From the NCBI RefSeq assembly GCF_002797715.1, contig NZ_PGFF01000001.1, positions 1,759,304 through 1,823,303 on the forward strand: a stretch of 64,000 nt of DNA, read 5' to 3'. Position 1 is the first letter of the stretch, and each line of letters begins with the position of its first letter. The notes under the pieces are model-generated. The model made no database searches, was not told the DNA's origin, and worked only from the letters and a program-made list of their open reading frames with translations. This document shows positions 8,053 through 17,053 of this stretch, piece after piece. A program made the translations under genes and the position numbers. The stretch comes from Diaminobutyricimonas aerilata (GTDB taxonomy: Bacteria > Actinomycetota > Actinomycetes > Actinomycetales > Microbacteriaceae).

Positions 8053-9786
8053 TTGTCATCCGCGCAGCATCCCGTCATCCTCGTCTGCATCGCGGACGAG
8101 GCCGCGCGCACGTCCGTGCTCACCCACCTGGAACGTCGGTACGGGAGCGACTACGAGGTGATCGACGAACCGGGGGAGCGGCGGGCTCGGGACCGGCTGC
8201 ACGCCCTGCGGGTCGCTGAGCGCGAGGTCGCACTCACCATCGGGGACGACGGCGCCGCCTGGTCGGCGCCGGGCGAGCCGCAACCGCTCTTCTCGATCGC
8301 GCGCTCGTTGTTTTCCGAGTGCCGGCGAAGCCTGCTCATCGACTGGGGCGCGTGGGCGGGGGAGGGGAGCGCCGACGCGGTGCGGCAACTCATCGCGGGC
8401 GGCGTGGTGGACTTCTACGTCGTCGCGCCACGTCACGACCCGGACGAGTCGTTCCATCGGGCGGTCACCGACCTTCTGCAGGACTGGCAGCGGAGCACGG
8501 GAAGCGACGGCTCCTCGTACCTGGTGATCGGGTCGCCGCTGGCACCGCGGACCCACGAGCTGCAGTCGTTGCTCACGCGAGGGGGAGTCGCCGTGCACGC
8601 GATTCCCCCCGAGTCCGACGCGGCACGGCGGACGCTCGACGAGGCGGGCGTCGCCTATTCGGGAGTACCCCTCGTCCGCACGTACGACGGCACGGTGCTC
8701 ACCGATCCGCACGATGCCGCCGTGGCGGCCTCCCTCGGGTTGGCGACGACGTTGCCCCGCGAGCCCGTCGACCTCGTGATCGTCGGCGCCGGTCCCGCGG
8801 GCCTTGCGGCCGCCGTCTACGCGGCGTCGGAGGGTCTGCGCACGCTCGTGATCGAGAAGGGACCGATCGGCGGGCAGGCGGGCTCGAGCTCGCTCATCCG
8901 CAACTATCTCGGGTTCCCACGCGGCACTCCGGGCGCCGACCTCGCGCGGCGCGCCTACCAGCAGGCGTGGGCCTTCGGTGCCCGCTTCGCGCATGCGCGG
9001 CGGGTCGACGGGCTGCGGGTGGGGGACGACGGCTTCGCCGTGCACGTCGCCGGATCGCCGGGGGAGGAGGGCGGCGACGACACGGTGCGCGCCTCCGCCG
9101 TCGTCGTGGCGACGGGCGTGAGCTATCGGCGCCTGTCGGTGCCCGCCCTCGAGCGGTTCGCCGGGGTCTCGGTGTTCTACGGCGCGACGGCGGTCGAGGC
9201 GCGAGCTCAGCGCGGCAAGTCAGTCTGCGTGGTCGGGGGCGGGAACTCCGCGGGGCAGGCCGCCCTGCACCTCAGCCGGTACGCGGCCGCGGTGACGCTC
9301 ATCGTGCGGGGCGACGGTCTCGCGGCGAGCATGTCGGAGTACCTGATCGCGGAACTCGCGGCGGCGGGCGTGGCCGTCGTCACCCGCTCCCGGGTGGTCG
9401 GCGCGGAGGCGGGGGAGACCGACGGCCCGCTCACCGGCGTCGAGTTGGAGCGCGACGACGGCTCACGTCACACCCTCGCGTGCGACGCCCTGTTCATCAC
9501 GATCGGCGCGCGGCCTCACACCGAGTGGCTTCCCCCGGAGGTCCTCCGCGACCGGTGGGGTTCGGTGTTCACCGGCGCCGACGTCGTGGCCGAGGGCGGT
9601 CGACGGGCGTGGCCGCACGACCGCCTGCCCGCCCCGCTCGAGGCATCCGTGCCCGGCATCTTCGCCGTCGGCGACGTGCGGCGCGGATCGGTCAAACGGG
9701 TCGCCTCCGCCGTCGGAGAGGGGTCAGTGGTCCTCTCGTCGGTGCACGAGCACCTGGCGCGGCGAGCGGCGGTCCGGCCGACGTAG
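8053..9786 (+). CDS. FAD-dependent oxidoreductase, thioredoxin reductase-like, with N-terminal receiver-like region
   Basis: This 577-aa protein starts at TTG 8053, chosen because a perfect AGGAGG at 8041-8046 sits six bases upstream. Residues 1-150 look like a degenerate response-regulator/receiver region ('VILVCIADEAARTSVLTHL'). A glutaredoxin-like segment follows with 'GVAYSGVPLVRTYDGTVL'. From about 235 a class II pyridine nucleotide-disulfide oxidoreductase has the FAD motif 'GAGPAGLAAA', an NAD(P) motif 'GGGNSAGQAA' and the C-terminal 'GIFAVGDVR'. The redox CxxC of true thioredoxin reductases is replaced by 'SVFYGATAVEA', so it cannot reduce thioredoxin by the standard route. It is divergent from the STAND ATPase. 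Confidence 0.82.
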   Translation: MSSAQHPVILVCIADEAARTSVLTHLERRYGSDYEVIDEPGERRARDRLHALRVAEREVALTIGDDGAAWSAPGEPQPLFSIARSLFSECRRSLLIDWGAWAGEGSADAVRQLIAGGVVDFYVVAPRHDPDESFHRAVTDLLQDWQRSTGSDGSSYLVIGSPLAPRTHELQSLLTRGGVAVHAIPPESDAARRTLDEAGVAYSGVPLVRTYDGTVLTDPHDAAVAASLGLATTLPREPVDLVIVGAGPAGLAAAVYAASEGLRTLVIEKGPIGGQAGSSSLIRNYLGFPRGTPGADLARRAYQQAWAFGARFAHARRVDGLRVGDDGFAVHVAGSPGEEGGDDTVRASAVVVATGVSYRRLSVPALERFAGVSVFYGATAVEARAQRGKSVCVVGGGNSAGQAALHLSRYAAAVTLIVRGDGLAASMSEYLIAELAAAGVAVVTRSRVVGAEAGETDGPLTGVELERDDGSRHTLACDALFITIGARPHTEWLPPEVLRDRWGSVFTGADVVAEGGRRAWPHDRLPAPLEASVPGIFAVGDVRRGSVKRVASAVGEGSVVLSSVHEHLARRAAVRPT

Positions 9787-9825
9787 ATCCGCGAGCCGGG
9801 AGGGCGTGCGCCCATTCGATCTGAC

Positions 9826-9839
9826 ATAATGTGCATTAT
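9826..9839. promoter_or_regulatory. AT-rich palindrome in a convergent gap
   Basis: ATAATG-TG-CATTAT is a perfect 6-bp-arm inverted repeat inside an AT-rich patch (ACATAATGTGCATTATC) that contrasts with its GC-rich surroundings. It lies in the 105-bp gap between two convergent genes, where an operator is not expected. It resembles a TetR- or GntR-type operator. Nothing else is visible in the gap. Confidence 0.35.
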
Positions 9840-9891
9840 CGGATACCGCTTCGGCGACCCGGAAGGGGCGCCCGCGCCGCAGAACAGCGCG

Positions 9892-10359
9892 TCAGCGATT
9901 CAGGAAGCGCCGAATCGCCTCCACGGCCGTCGCGTGATCGATCACGTCGGGTTCGCCCGACACGGTGATCGTGCCGACGACGACGTCACCGACGATGATC
10001 GGCACCGAGCCGCCGTGCGCCTTGTGCGTCTCGTGGTCGATGTCGAGGTCGGTGAACGGCGTTCCGGCCTCCTCGTGACGACGGCGTACGAGCAGCGACG
10101 GCACGCCGAACATGCGCGCCACGGCGGCCTTGCCGGCCAGCCAACGATCGTTCTCCGGTCCGGTCTTGCCGAGTTTCGCTCGGAAGACGAGGTCACCGCC
10201 GAGCACGATGTCGACGGCGAGGTTGAGCTCGCGCTCGTCGATGACGCCCACGGCCTCCAGGCCGAGGTCGACCGCCTCGTCGTTGCTCATCGACGGGAAT
10301 CGCAGGTCGGCGAACTCGAACTCGAGATCGGCGGCGGTGTACACGGGGAGCTCGCTCAT
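9892..10359 (-). CDS. UPF0303/heme-degrading domain family protein (HbpS/GlcG-like)
   Basis: This 155-aa protein has the Haem_bd/GlcG-like fold of UPF0303. It shows 'AVDIVLGGDLVFRAKLG', then 'WLAGKAAVARMFG' and a glycine-rich strand pair 'HKAHGGSVPIIVGDVVVGTITVSG', ending in the helix 'HATAVEAIRRFL'. Members are small cytosolic proteins of uncertain role; some bind haem or cobalamin-like ligands. It is divergent, 47 bp away, from a VOC gene. Confidence 0.8.
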   Translation of the reverse strand: MSELPVYTAADLEFEFADLRFPSMSNDEAVDLGLEAVGVIDERELNLAVDIVLGGDLVFRAKLGKTGPENDRWLAGKAAVARMFGVPSLLVRRRHEEAGTPFTDLDIDHETHKAHGGSVPIIVGDVVVGTITVSGEPDVIDHATAVEAIRRFLNR

Positions 10360-10406
10360 GCTCCGATCCTCCCAGAACTGTCGGTGCCGACCGGCACGAT
10401 GAATCC

Positions 10407-10832
10407 ATGGATTCGAACGTGCATTTCATCACGCTGGCGACCGACGACCTCGAATCGGTGCGCGATTTCTACGTGCGTGGACTCGGGTGGACGGCGCACC
10501 TCGACGTGCCGGACGAGATCGTGTTCTTCCAGGTCGCCCCTGGGCTGCTGCTCGCCTTCTTCGACTCGCGCAAGTTCGGCGAGGACACCGGCCGCGCCGC
10601 CGTGTCGGTGAGCGGGCTCACCCTCGCCCACAACGTCGACTCCCCCGACGCCGTGGTCGAGACGGTGACTCGGATGCGCGCGGCCGGCGGATCGGTCGTC
10701 AAGGAGCCGCAGGCGGGCGCGTTCGGCGGTGTGTTCCACGCGCTCGTGGAGGACCCGAACGGCGTGCTGTGGGAGATCGCCCACAACCCGTCGTGGTCGA
10801 TCGGTGACGACGGCACCGTGTCGCTCGGCTGA
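10407..10832 (+). CDS. VOC-family protein
   Basis: This 141-aa glyoxalase-fold protein starts MDSNVHFITLATDDLESVRDFYVRGLG. The paired modules are clear: 'FFQVAPGLLLAFFD' closes the first and 'FHALVEDPNGVLWEIAHNP' closes the second. Glu in 'LWEIAHNP' is a possible metal ligand. The substrate is unknown. It is a stand-alone gene between divergent UPF0303 and convergent NUDIX genes. Confidence 0.8.
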   Translation: MDSNVHFITLATDDLESVRDFYVRGLGWTAHLDVPDEIVFFQVAPGLLLAFFDSRKFGEDTGRAAVSVSGLTLAHNVDSPDAVVETVTRMRAAGGSVVKEPQAGAFGGVFHALVEDPNGVLWEIAHNPSWSIGDDGTVSLG

Positions 10833-10850
10833 GCCGATTCCGCAGCCCGC

Positions 10851-11303
<453 letters not shown>

Positions 11304-11308
11304 TCGGA

Positions 11309-12067
11309 TCAGCGCAGGAAGTCGGCGACGTCCCCGACGTAACGGGTGTTGTTCTCCGGGATGGGCTCGACGGCGGCGAGGGCGACCTCGGCGGCGAACT
11401 CCCCCACGTTGTACAGCTTGCCCGCGGACTCCTTGCGGCTCGCGATCGCGCCCGGGTTCGCCCGTTCTAGCAGCGTCGCGGTGATCGTGCCCTCGATCAT
11501 GTCCCCCGAGACCACGACGAACCCGATCCCCGCCTCGGCGAGCTGCGGCACGAGCTCGCGGAGCGCATCCTCGCCGGCGCGCTTGCTCAGTGCGACCGGC
11601 AGGTACTCCGGCATCGTCTCGACGGTGCGGATGAAGTGGGCCTGGTGGCTCGTGACGAACACCACGCGCGAGCCTTCGCCGAGCAGCGGGAGCGCTGCGG
11701 CGAGCACCGCGACCTGCGCGTCGCGGTTGAGCTTCATGGCGTAGTCCTCGCCCATGCCCGACTCCATGCCGCCGGACGCGTTGAGCACGAGCAGGTCGAG
11801 CCCGCCGAACTGCTCACGAACGCTCTGGAACATCGCCTCGACCGACGCCGGGTCGGTGAGGTCCGCGCCGACCGCGATGGCCTCTCCCCCGTCGGCCTGG
11901 ATCTGCTGCACGAGCTTCTGCGCCCGCGCCTCCTTGTTGCGGTAGTTCACGACCACCTTCGCGCCCGCCGCGGCGAGGTACTTCGCCGTGTCGGCGCCGA
12001 TGCCGCGAGAGGAGCCGGTGATGAGCGCGCGCGTGCCGGTGAGCGAGCCGGTTTCGAGAGGATTCAC
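11309..12067 (-). CDS. Short-chain dehydrogenase/reductase (SDR)
   Basis: This 252-aa protein starts at GTG 12067 (MNPLETGSLTG). The cofactor motif 'TGSSRGIG' is at about residues 17-24, 'NYRNKEARA' suggests NADP preference through the Arg, and 'VLNASGG' replaces NNAG. The catalytic region has 'VTSHQ' and 'YLPVALSKRAGEDAL', where the Tyr-Lys spacing is wider than classic YxxxK, as in a subgroup of actinobacterial SDRs. Substrate unknown. The open frame extends far upstream antisense to other genes; only this part is a gene. Confidence 0.82.
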   Translation of the reverse strand: MNPLETGSLTGTRALITGSSRGIGADTAKYLAAAGAKVVVNYRNKEARAQKLVQQIQADGGEAIAVGADLTDPASVEAMFQSVREQFGGLDLLVLNASGGMESGMGEDYAMKLNRDAQVAVLAAALPLLGEGSRVVFVTSHQAHFIRTVETMPEYLPVALSKRAGEDALRELVPQLAEAGIGFVVVSGDMIEGTITATLLERANPGAIASRKESAGKLYNVGEFAAEVALAAVEPIPENNTRYVGDVADFLR

Positions 12068-12149
12068 GGTCCCCGACCCTAGCAACTCCCCCGCCGACGG
12101 ACCCGGTGATACCGTCGAAGGGAGCCCGACCCCGGAAGAGGTGGCCGAG

Positions 12150-12620
12150 ATGCCCGACGTGACCCAATACCTCTGGATCATCTGGTTGGTCTTCGTGGTG
12201 GTCTGCGTCATCATCGAGCTGCTGACGCTCGAGTTCACCTTCCTGATGATCGCGACCGGGAGTCTCGGCGGTCTCGCCGCGAACCTGCTCGGCGCGCCGT
12301 GGTGGCTGCAGATCCTCGTCGCCCTCGTACTGTCGGTGCTGCTCATCCTGCTCATCCGCCCGGTACTGCTGCGTGCACTCCGCCGAGGCGAGGATCCGAC
12401 GCCGAGCAACGTCGATGCGCTCCTCGGGATGGGAGGCCGCGTCGCGCGCACCGTCACCGACCTCGGCGGACTCGTGAAGCTCGCCAACGGCGAGACGTGG
12501 ACGGCCCGCGTCTCCCCCCTCACCGAACACCGCGACCTGCTCGAGGGCGAGCGGGTCGTCGTCACCGCGATCGACGGGTCCACCGCCATCGTCATCCCCG
12601 TCGAGAGGAACACCCCATGA
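12150..12620 (+). CDS. NfeD-family membrane protein
   Basis: This 156-aa protein has two to three transmembrane segments at residues 7-30 ('IIWLVFVVVCVIIELLTLEF'), 32-45 and 50-71, followed by a C-terminal OB-fold, 'VDALLGMGGRVARTVTDLGG...VKLANGETWTAR'. This is the short NfeD type that partners SPFH proteins. The ATG at 12150 is preceded by GGAAGAGG at 12134-12141. Its stop overlaps the start of the SPFH gene by 4 bp (ATGA), so the pair is translationally coupled, as in typical nfeD-stomatin operons. Confidence 0.85.
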   Translation: MPDVTQYLWIIWLVFVVVCVIIELLTLEFTFLMIATGSLGGLAANLLGAPWWLQILVALVLSVLLILLIRPVLLRALRRGEDPTPSNVDALLGMGGRVARTVTDLGGLVKLANGETWTARVSPLTEHRDLLEGERVVVTAIDGSTAIVIPVERNTP

Positions 12621-13534
12621 TCGACCCCGGCGCCTTCATCGGCCAGATCTTCGTGATCGCCCTGCTCGTCGTCCTGGCGATCTTCGTGATCATCGTGCTC
12701 ATCCGCGCGATCCGCATCATCCCCCAGGCGAACGCCGGCGTGGTCGAACGTCTCGGCAAGTACCACAAGACCCTCATGCCGGGACTCAACATCCTGGTGC
12801 CCTTCATCGACCGGGTGCGACCGCTCATCGACATGCGCGAGCAGGTCGTCTCGTTCCCGCCGCAGCCGGTGATCACCGAGGACAACCTCGTCGTCTCGAT
12901 CGACACGGTCGTGTACTTCCAGGTGACGGATGCGCGGGCGGCGACGTACGAGATTAACAACTACCTCGGTGCCGTCGAACAGCTCACCACGACGACGCTC
13001 CGCAACGTCGTCGGTGGACTGAACCTCGAAGAGGCGCTCACGAGCCGCGACGAGATCAACGGGCAGCTGCGCATCGTGCTCGACGAGGCGACCGGCAAGT
13101 GGGGCATCCGAGTCGGGCGTGTCGAGCTCAAGGCGATCGACCCGCCCGTCTCGATCCAGGATTCGATGGAGAAGCAGATGCGCGCCGAGCGCGACAAGCG
13201 CGCCGCCATCCTCATCTCGGAGGGCACGAAGCAGTCGGCGATCCTCGAGGCCGAGGGTGCCCGGCAGGCGGAGATCCTCCGCGCCGAGGGCCAGGCCCAG
13301 GCCGCGGTGCTGCGCTCCCAGGGTGAGGCGCAGGCCATCACGACGGTGTTCAAGGCCATCCACGACGGCAACCCGGACGAGAAGCTGCTCGCCTACCAGT
13401 ACCTGCAGACGCTGCCGAAGCTCGCCGAGGGCTCCTCGAACAAGCTCTGGATCATCCCGAGCGAGCTCACGGAGGCCGTCAAGGGCATCGGGGAGGGATT
13501 CCTGGGTGGCCGCACCACTCCCCCCGCGGACTGA
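12617..13534 (+). CDS. SPFH/Band 7 (stomatin/paraslipin-like) membrane protein
   Basis: This 305-aa protein has an N-terminal membrane anchor (residues 8-33) followed by an SPFH domain beginning 'RIIPQANAGVVERLGKYHKTL', with 'PFIDRVRPLIDMREQVVSFPPQPVIT' cut by the usual strand breaks. After residue 180 comes an Ala/Glu-rich coiled coil ('AILEAEGARQAEILRAEGQAQA'). It is expected to form large membrane-bound rings with NfeD, with roles proposed in membrane microdomains. It is coupled to nfeD by a 4-bp overlap, and its 3' end overlaps the GDPD start by 29 bp. Confidence 0.9.
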   Translation: MIDPGAFIGQIFVIALLVVLAIFVIIVLIRAIRIIPQANAGVVERLGKYHKTLMPGLNILVPFIDRVRPLIDMREQVVSFPPQPVITEDNLVVSIDTVVYFQVTDARAATYEINNYLGAVEQLTTTTLRNVVGGLNLEEALTSRDEINGQLRIVLDEATGKWGIRVGRVELKAIDPPVSIQDSMEKQMRAERDKRAAILISEGTKQSAILEAEGARQAEILRAEGQAQAAVLRSQGEAQAITTVFKAIHDGNPDEKLLAYQYLQTLPKLAEGSSNKLWIIPSELTEAVKGIGEGFLGGRTTPPAD

Positions 13535-14279
13535 CCACCCCTTCTTCTCCGGCACCACCCCGCGCATCCTCGCTCATCGTGGTCTCGCGCTGCGGGTACC
13601 GGAGAACACTCTGCCGGCGTTCCGCGCCGCATGGGATGCGGGGGCCCGCTACATCGAGACGGATGTGCACGCCTCGCGTGACGGCGTCGCGATCATCAGC
13701 CACGACGCCGACCTGCGCCGCCTCACCAGCCGCCGCGAACGCGTCGCCGAACTGACGGCGCGCGAACTCGCCGCGATCGACCTCGGCGGCAGCGGGTTCT
13801 GCACCCTCGCCGAGGCGCTCGAGGCGCTGCCCGACGCCCGCTTCAACATCGACGTGAAGGCGCACGAGGCCGCACGACCGGCCGGCGACGCGATCCGGGC
13901 CGCGGGTGCCGAGCACCGTGTGCTCGTGAGCGCGTTCGACGAACGCCGCCGCCGGGCGGCCCTCGCCGCGGCACCCGGGGTGGCCACCTCCGGTTCCTCA
14001 CTCGTCGTCGCGCGGGCTGTGCTCGCCTGGCGCCTCGGAATGCGGGTCACGCTCGGTCGTGTGCTCGCCGATGTGCACGCCCTGCAGGTGCCCGAGCGCA
14101 CGTCCGGCATCCGTGTCGTCACCCCGGAGTCGGTGCGGGCGTTCCACGCCGCCGGCGTCGAGGTGCACGTGTGGACGGTGAACGACGTCGCGACGATGCG
14201 ACGCCTGCTCGAGTGGGGTGTCGACGGGATCGTCACCGACCGCGCGGACCTCGCGATCGACCTCGTCGCCTCCCGCTGA
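13506..14279 (+). CDS. Glycerophosphodiester phosphodiesterase family protein
   Basis: This protein of about 257 aa has a TIM-barrel GDPD signature: 'ILAHRGLALRVPENTLPAF' with the catalytic His-Arg and Glu-Asn, 'YIETDVHASRDG' with the metal-binding Glu and Asp, 'ISHDADLRR', and C-terminal 'VHVWTVND' and 'VDGIVTDRAD'. It is expected to hydrolyse glycerophosphodiesters to glycerol-3-phosphate and an alcohol. No signal peptide is seen, so it is probably cytosolic. GTG 13506 is chosen because GGGAGGG at 13491-13497 precedes it by eight bases; this places the start inside the SPFH coding region. Confidence 0.85.
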   Translation: MAAPLPPRTDHPFFSGTTPRILAHRGLALRVPENTLPAFRAAWDAGARYIETDVHASRDGVAIISHDADLRRLTSRRERVAELTARELAAIDLGGSGFCTLAEALEALPDARFNIDVKAHEAARPAGDAIRAAGAEHRVLVSAFDERRRRAALAAAPGVATSGSSLVVARAVLAWRLGMRVTLGRVLADVHALQVPERTSGIRVVTPESVRAFHAAGVEVHVWTVNDVATMRRLLEWGVDGIVTDRADLAIDLVASR

Positions 14280-14361
14280 ACGCCTCCCCTCCCCCGCCTT
14301 CCCCACTGGGAGTCGACTGACAGCGCCGCGCGCCGGGCAGGTTCCACCCAGGTGCGACGTT

Positions 14362-14395
14362 TATAACTTTCGGAAGCTGCAACGCGAGAAGGAGG
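14362..14395 (+). promoter_or_regulatory. rbpA promoter -10 and ribosome-binding site
   Basis: TATAAC at 14362-14367 is a good -10 element in an otherwise GC-rich 123-bp gap. AAGGAGG at 14389-14395 is a perfect Shine-Dalgarno seven bases before the rbpA ATG. No clear -35 is seen, as is common in actinobacteria. No sigma-R type GGAAT/GTT pair at proper spacing was found. Confidence 0.5.
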
Positions 14396-14402
14396 CCACA
14401 CG

Positions 14403-14768
14403 ATGGCGGATCGTAGTTTGCGCGGTATGCGACTCGGGGCTCAGAGCCTGCAGAGCGAAGAGGGTGTCGAGTTCTCGCCGCGGAAGAGAGGCGTCTACCG
14501 CACGCCCGACGGGTCGACGTTCGAGGTGATCTTCGCTGCAGATGCGGAGTTGCCGGAGACGTGGGACTCGCCCAAGACGGGACAGTCGGGGCGCCTGGTC
14601 GCCGACAACGGCGAGCTGGTGCAGTCGGAACAGGCCGAGGCCAAGGTTCCGCGCACCCACTGGGACATGCTGCTCGAGCGGCGCACGCGCGCCGAGCTCG
14701 AGGAACTGCTGCAGGAGCGCTTGGAATACCTGCGTTCCCGTCGCGGTCAGCACAAGATCGGCGCGTAA
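14403..14768 (+). CDS. rbpA: RNA polymerase-binding protein RbpA
   Basis: This 121-aa protein has the actinobacterial RbpA layout: a basic N-terminal tail 'MADRSLRGMRLG', a core domain with 'VYRTPDGSTFEVIFAADAE' and 'PETWDSPKTGQSGRL', a basic linker, and a C-terminal sigma-interaction helix 'TRAELEELLQERLEYLRSRR'. RbpA binds the principal sigma factor and RNA polymerase and stabilises open complexes. The protein contains no cysteine, so the structural zinc site of the Streptomyces protein is absent, as in mycobacterial RbpA. It stands alone with its own promoter. RbpA modulates rifampicin response in some actinobacteria, which may link it to the HelR gene upstream. Confidence 0.93.
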   Translation: MADRSLRGMRLGAQSLQSEEGVEFSPRKRGVYRTPDGSTFEVIFAADAELPETWDSPKTGQSGRLVADNGELVQSEQAEAKVPRTHWDMLLERRTRAELEELLQERLEYLRSRRGQHKIGA

Positions 14769-14796
14769 GCGCGTCACCTGGGCCGTTCAGGGTCGT

Positions 14797-15504
14797 CTAC
14801 GGGCGTCCTCGGACGGCCCAAGCCGTGACCCGGACGAGCGCCTCGGCCACGATCCCCGCGTGCATCTTCGAGCGGCCGTCCGCCCGTTCGACGAAGGCGA
14901 TCGGATGCTCGAGCACGCGTCCTCCGGACAATTCCACGCGCCACGCCATCTCCACCTGGAAGCAGTAACCCTGCGAGGAGACACGGTCGAGTTCGAGCGC
15001 CCGCAGCGCGGTCGCCCGGTAGACCCGGAACCCGGCCGTGATGTCGCGGATCCTGCTGCGCAGCACGCGCCGCGCGTACGCATTGCCCAGACGTGAGATG
15101 AGTCGACGGGGCCACGGCCAGTTGCGCACCTCACCGCCCGGAACCCAGCGCGAGCCGATCACGAGATCCGCGCCGCGCGCGAGGGCGAGCATCGGCACGA
15201 GGTCGACGGGGTCGTGCGATCCGTCCGCGTCGATCTCGACGACGTACTCGTATCCGCGGTCGAACGCGCGGGCGAACCCCTCGAGGTACGCCCGTCCGAG
15301 CCCTTGTTTGCCCGGTCGGTGCAGCACCGTGATGGCCGCATCGTCCGCGGCGAGCCGATCGGCGAGACCGCCGGTGCCATCGGGACTCGCGTCGTCGACG
15401 ATGAGCACATCGGCGTCGGGCACCGCCTGACGTACCCGCCCGACCAGACGCTCGAGGCTCTCGATCTCGTTGTAGGTCGGCACGATCACGAGCGTGTCAG
15501 CCAC
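14797..15504 (-). CDS. Polyprenol monophosphomannose synthase-like GT2 glycosyltransferase
   Basis: This 235-aa family 2 glycosyltransferase has 'LVIVPTYNE', 'VLIVDDASPDGTG' (nucleotide-binding Asp-Asp), 'EIDADGSHDP' (metal-binding DxD-like) and 'ITAGFRVYRATAL'. It ends 'IAFVERADGRSKM', the pattern of dolichol- or polyprenol-phosphate mannosyltransferases. It probably makes polyprenol-phosphate-mannose for lipoglycan and protein mannosylation. It overlaps lnt by 8 bp. In mycobacteria Lnt and Ppm1 activities are fused in one protein, which supports the pairing here. No C-terminal membrane domain is present. Confidence 0.88.
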   Translation of the reverse strand: MADTLVIVPTYNEIESLERLVGRVRQAVPDADVLIVDDASPDGTGGLADRLAADDAAITVLHRPGKQGLGRAYLEGFARAFDRGYEYVVEIDADGSHDPVDLVPMLALARGADLVIGSRWVPGGEVRNWPWPRRLISRLGNAYARRVLRSRIRDITAGFRVYRATALRALELDRVSSQGYCFQVEMAWRVELSGGRVLEHPIAFVERADGRSKMHAGIVAEALVRVTAWAVRGRP

Positions 15505-17032
15505 GGACCCTCCCGCCGCGCGAAGCCGAGACGCCGGCGGCGAGACCGAGCAGGCCGAGTCCGCCGAGTACGAGCTCGAGCGCGCCGCCGACGGCGACCG
15601 CCGGCGTCACCGTGTCGCGCAACGGCAGCGTCTCGACGATGCGGCCCGCTTCATACGTCGGCAGCTGATCGACGATCGTGCCGTCGGGCAGGATCGCGGC
15701 ACTCGTGCCGACGGTGGAGATGTTGACGAGCGCACGACCGGTCTCGATGGCCCGGATGCGTGCGATGGCGAGCTGCTGCACGCTCTCGTCGGTGCGGCCG
15801 AAGTCGGCGTTGTTGGTCTGCGCGAAGATGATCTGCGCGCCGTCGCGCACGCTCGCGCGCATGAGGGCGTCGTCGACGATGTCGAAGCAGATGTTCACCC
15901 CGACGCGTGCCCCCGCGGGCAGTTCGAAGACGGAGTCACGCGTCCCCGGGGTGTACTCCCGGCCGATCATGCCGATCAGATCCGGGGCGAACATCGCCCA
16001 GAACTGCCGATCCGGCACGTATTCGCCGAACGGCACGGGGTGCTTCTTGTCGTAGCCATCGACCGCGCGTTCCCCCGGCACCCACAGCAGGGAGGTGTTG
16101 AAGTACCGCTCCCCCACCTGCGTGATCGCCCCGGCGATGAGCGGGGCATCCATCCTGGTGGCGACCGTGTCGAAGGCGCGCTCGGCGTATGCGGACCGCA
16201 GCGGGTCGAGGTCGGATCCTCCTTCGGGCCACACCACGACGTCGACGTCGTCGCCGTAGAGGGGCCGCGTCGCCTCGATCTGATCGGCCAGGTTGTCGCC
16301 CGGTTCGCGGACGTCGAAGTATCCGGCCTTGGCGTTGCCCTGCACGGCGGCGACCGTGAGCTCCCCGTTGTCCGGGGCCGACCACGCCGGCAGCAGCACG
16401 AGCAGCGAACCGACCGCGGTGACCGCGGTGACGCGCGCGAGCACCGGCCGGCCGGCCAGCAGCACCGCCTCGATCGCCATCGCCACCGTGAGCAGGAGCA
16501 GGAACGACACGCCGGATGCGCCCAGCCAGGCGAAGGCGTCGGAGACCGGGCTCGCCGATTGCGAGAACGCCACCCGTCCCCACGAGAAGCCACCGTACGG
16601 CCACGTGGCGGCGATGCCCTCGCGCGCGGTCCAGAGGCCCGCAACCACGAGCGGCACCCACAGCATCCGGGCGAGCGCGCCCGGCCAGGCCGGCGCGACG
16701 AAACGGTACGCGAGCGCGATGAGCACCGATCCCGCGGCGAAGAACAACGCCTCGAGGATCGTGAGCGCGAGGTAGGGCACCGGGCCGAGGAAGAGCGTCA
16801 TCCACCCGACGTGCACGAGGTAGAACGACCAGCCGGCGATGAAGCCGACGAGCGCCGCCCACCGCCACGACGCGCCCCGCAACGCGATGAGCACCATCGC
16901 GATGCCGGGGAGGATGAGCGGCCACCACCCGCGATCAGGGAAGGCCGCGTCGAGCACGAATCCGGACCCGGCGGCGAGTGCGAGGCCCAGCCACCGGGGC
17001 ACCAGGGGCACGACGGCGGGAGTCTCGAGCAT
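15497..17032 (-). CDS. lnt: Apolipoprotein N-acyltransferase
   Basis: This 511-aa protein has an N-terminal membrane domain with about six segments (residues 12-200), then a carbon-nitrogen hydrolase domain: 'VVWPEGGSD' (catalytic Glu), 'KKHPVPFGEYVPDR' (catalytic Lys region) and 'VGVNICFDIV' (catalytic Cys). A final transmembrane segment lies near residues 483-503. The enzyme N-acylates the terminal Cys of lipoproteins at the outer face of the cytoplasmic membrane. The window contains two likely substrates, the FKBP lipoprotein and the permuted amine oxidase. It is the penultimate gene of the tatA-tatC-helY-lnt-ppm run. Confidence 0.9.
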   Translation of the reverse strand: MLETPAVVPLVPRWLGLALAAGSGFVLDAAFPDRGWWPLILPGIAMVLIALRGASWRWAALVGFIAGWSFYLVHVGWMTLFLGPVPYLALTILEALFFAAGSVLIALAYRFVAPAWPGALARMLWVPLVVAGLWTAREGIAATWPYGGFSWGRVAFSQSASPVSDAFAWLGASGVSFLLLLTVAMAIEAVLLAGRPVLARVTAVTAVGSLLVLLPAWSAPDNGELTVAAVQGNAKAGYFDVREPGDNLADQIEATRPLYGDDVDVVVWPEGGSDLDPLRSAYAERAFDTVATRMDAPLIAGAITQVGERYFNTSLLWVPGERAVDGYDKKHPVPFGEYVPDRQFWAMFAPDLIGMIGREYTPGTRDSVFELPAGARVGVNICFDIVDDALMRASVRDGAQIIFAQTNNADFGRTDESVQQLAIARIRAIETGRALVNISTVGTSAAILPDGTIVDQLPTYEAGRIVETLPLRDTVTPAVAVGGALELVLGGLGLLGLAAGVSASRGGRVRG

Positions 17033-17053
17033 CGGCTCGAGCCTAATCGCTCG

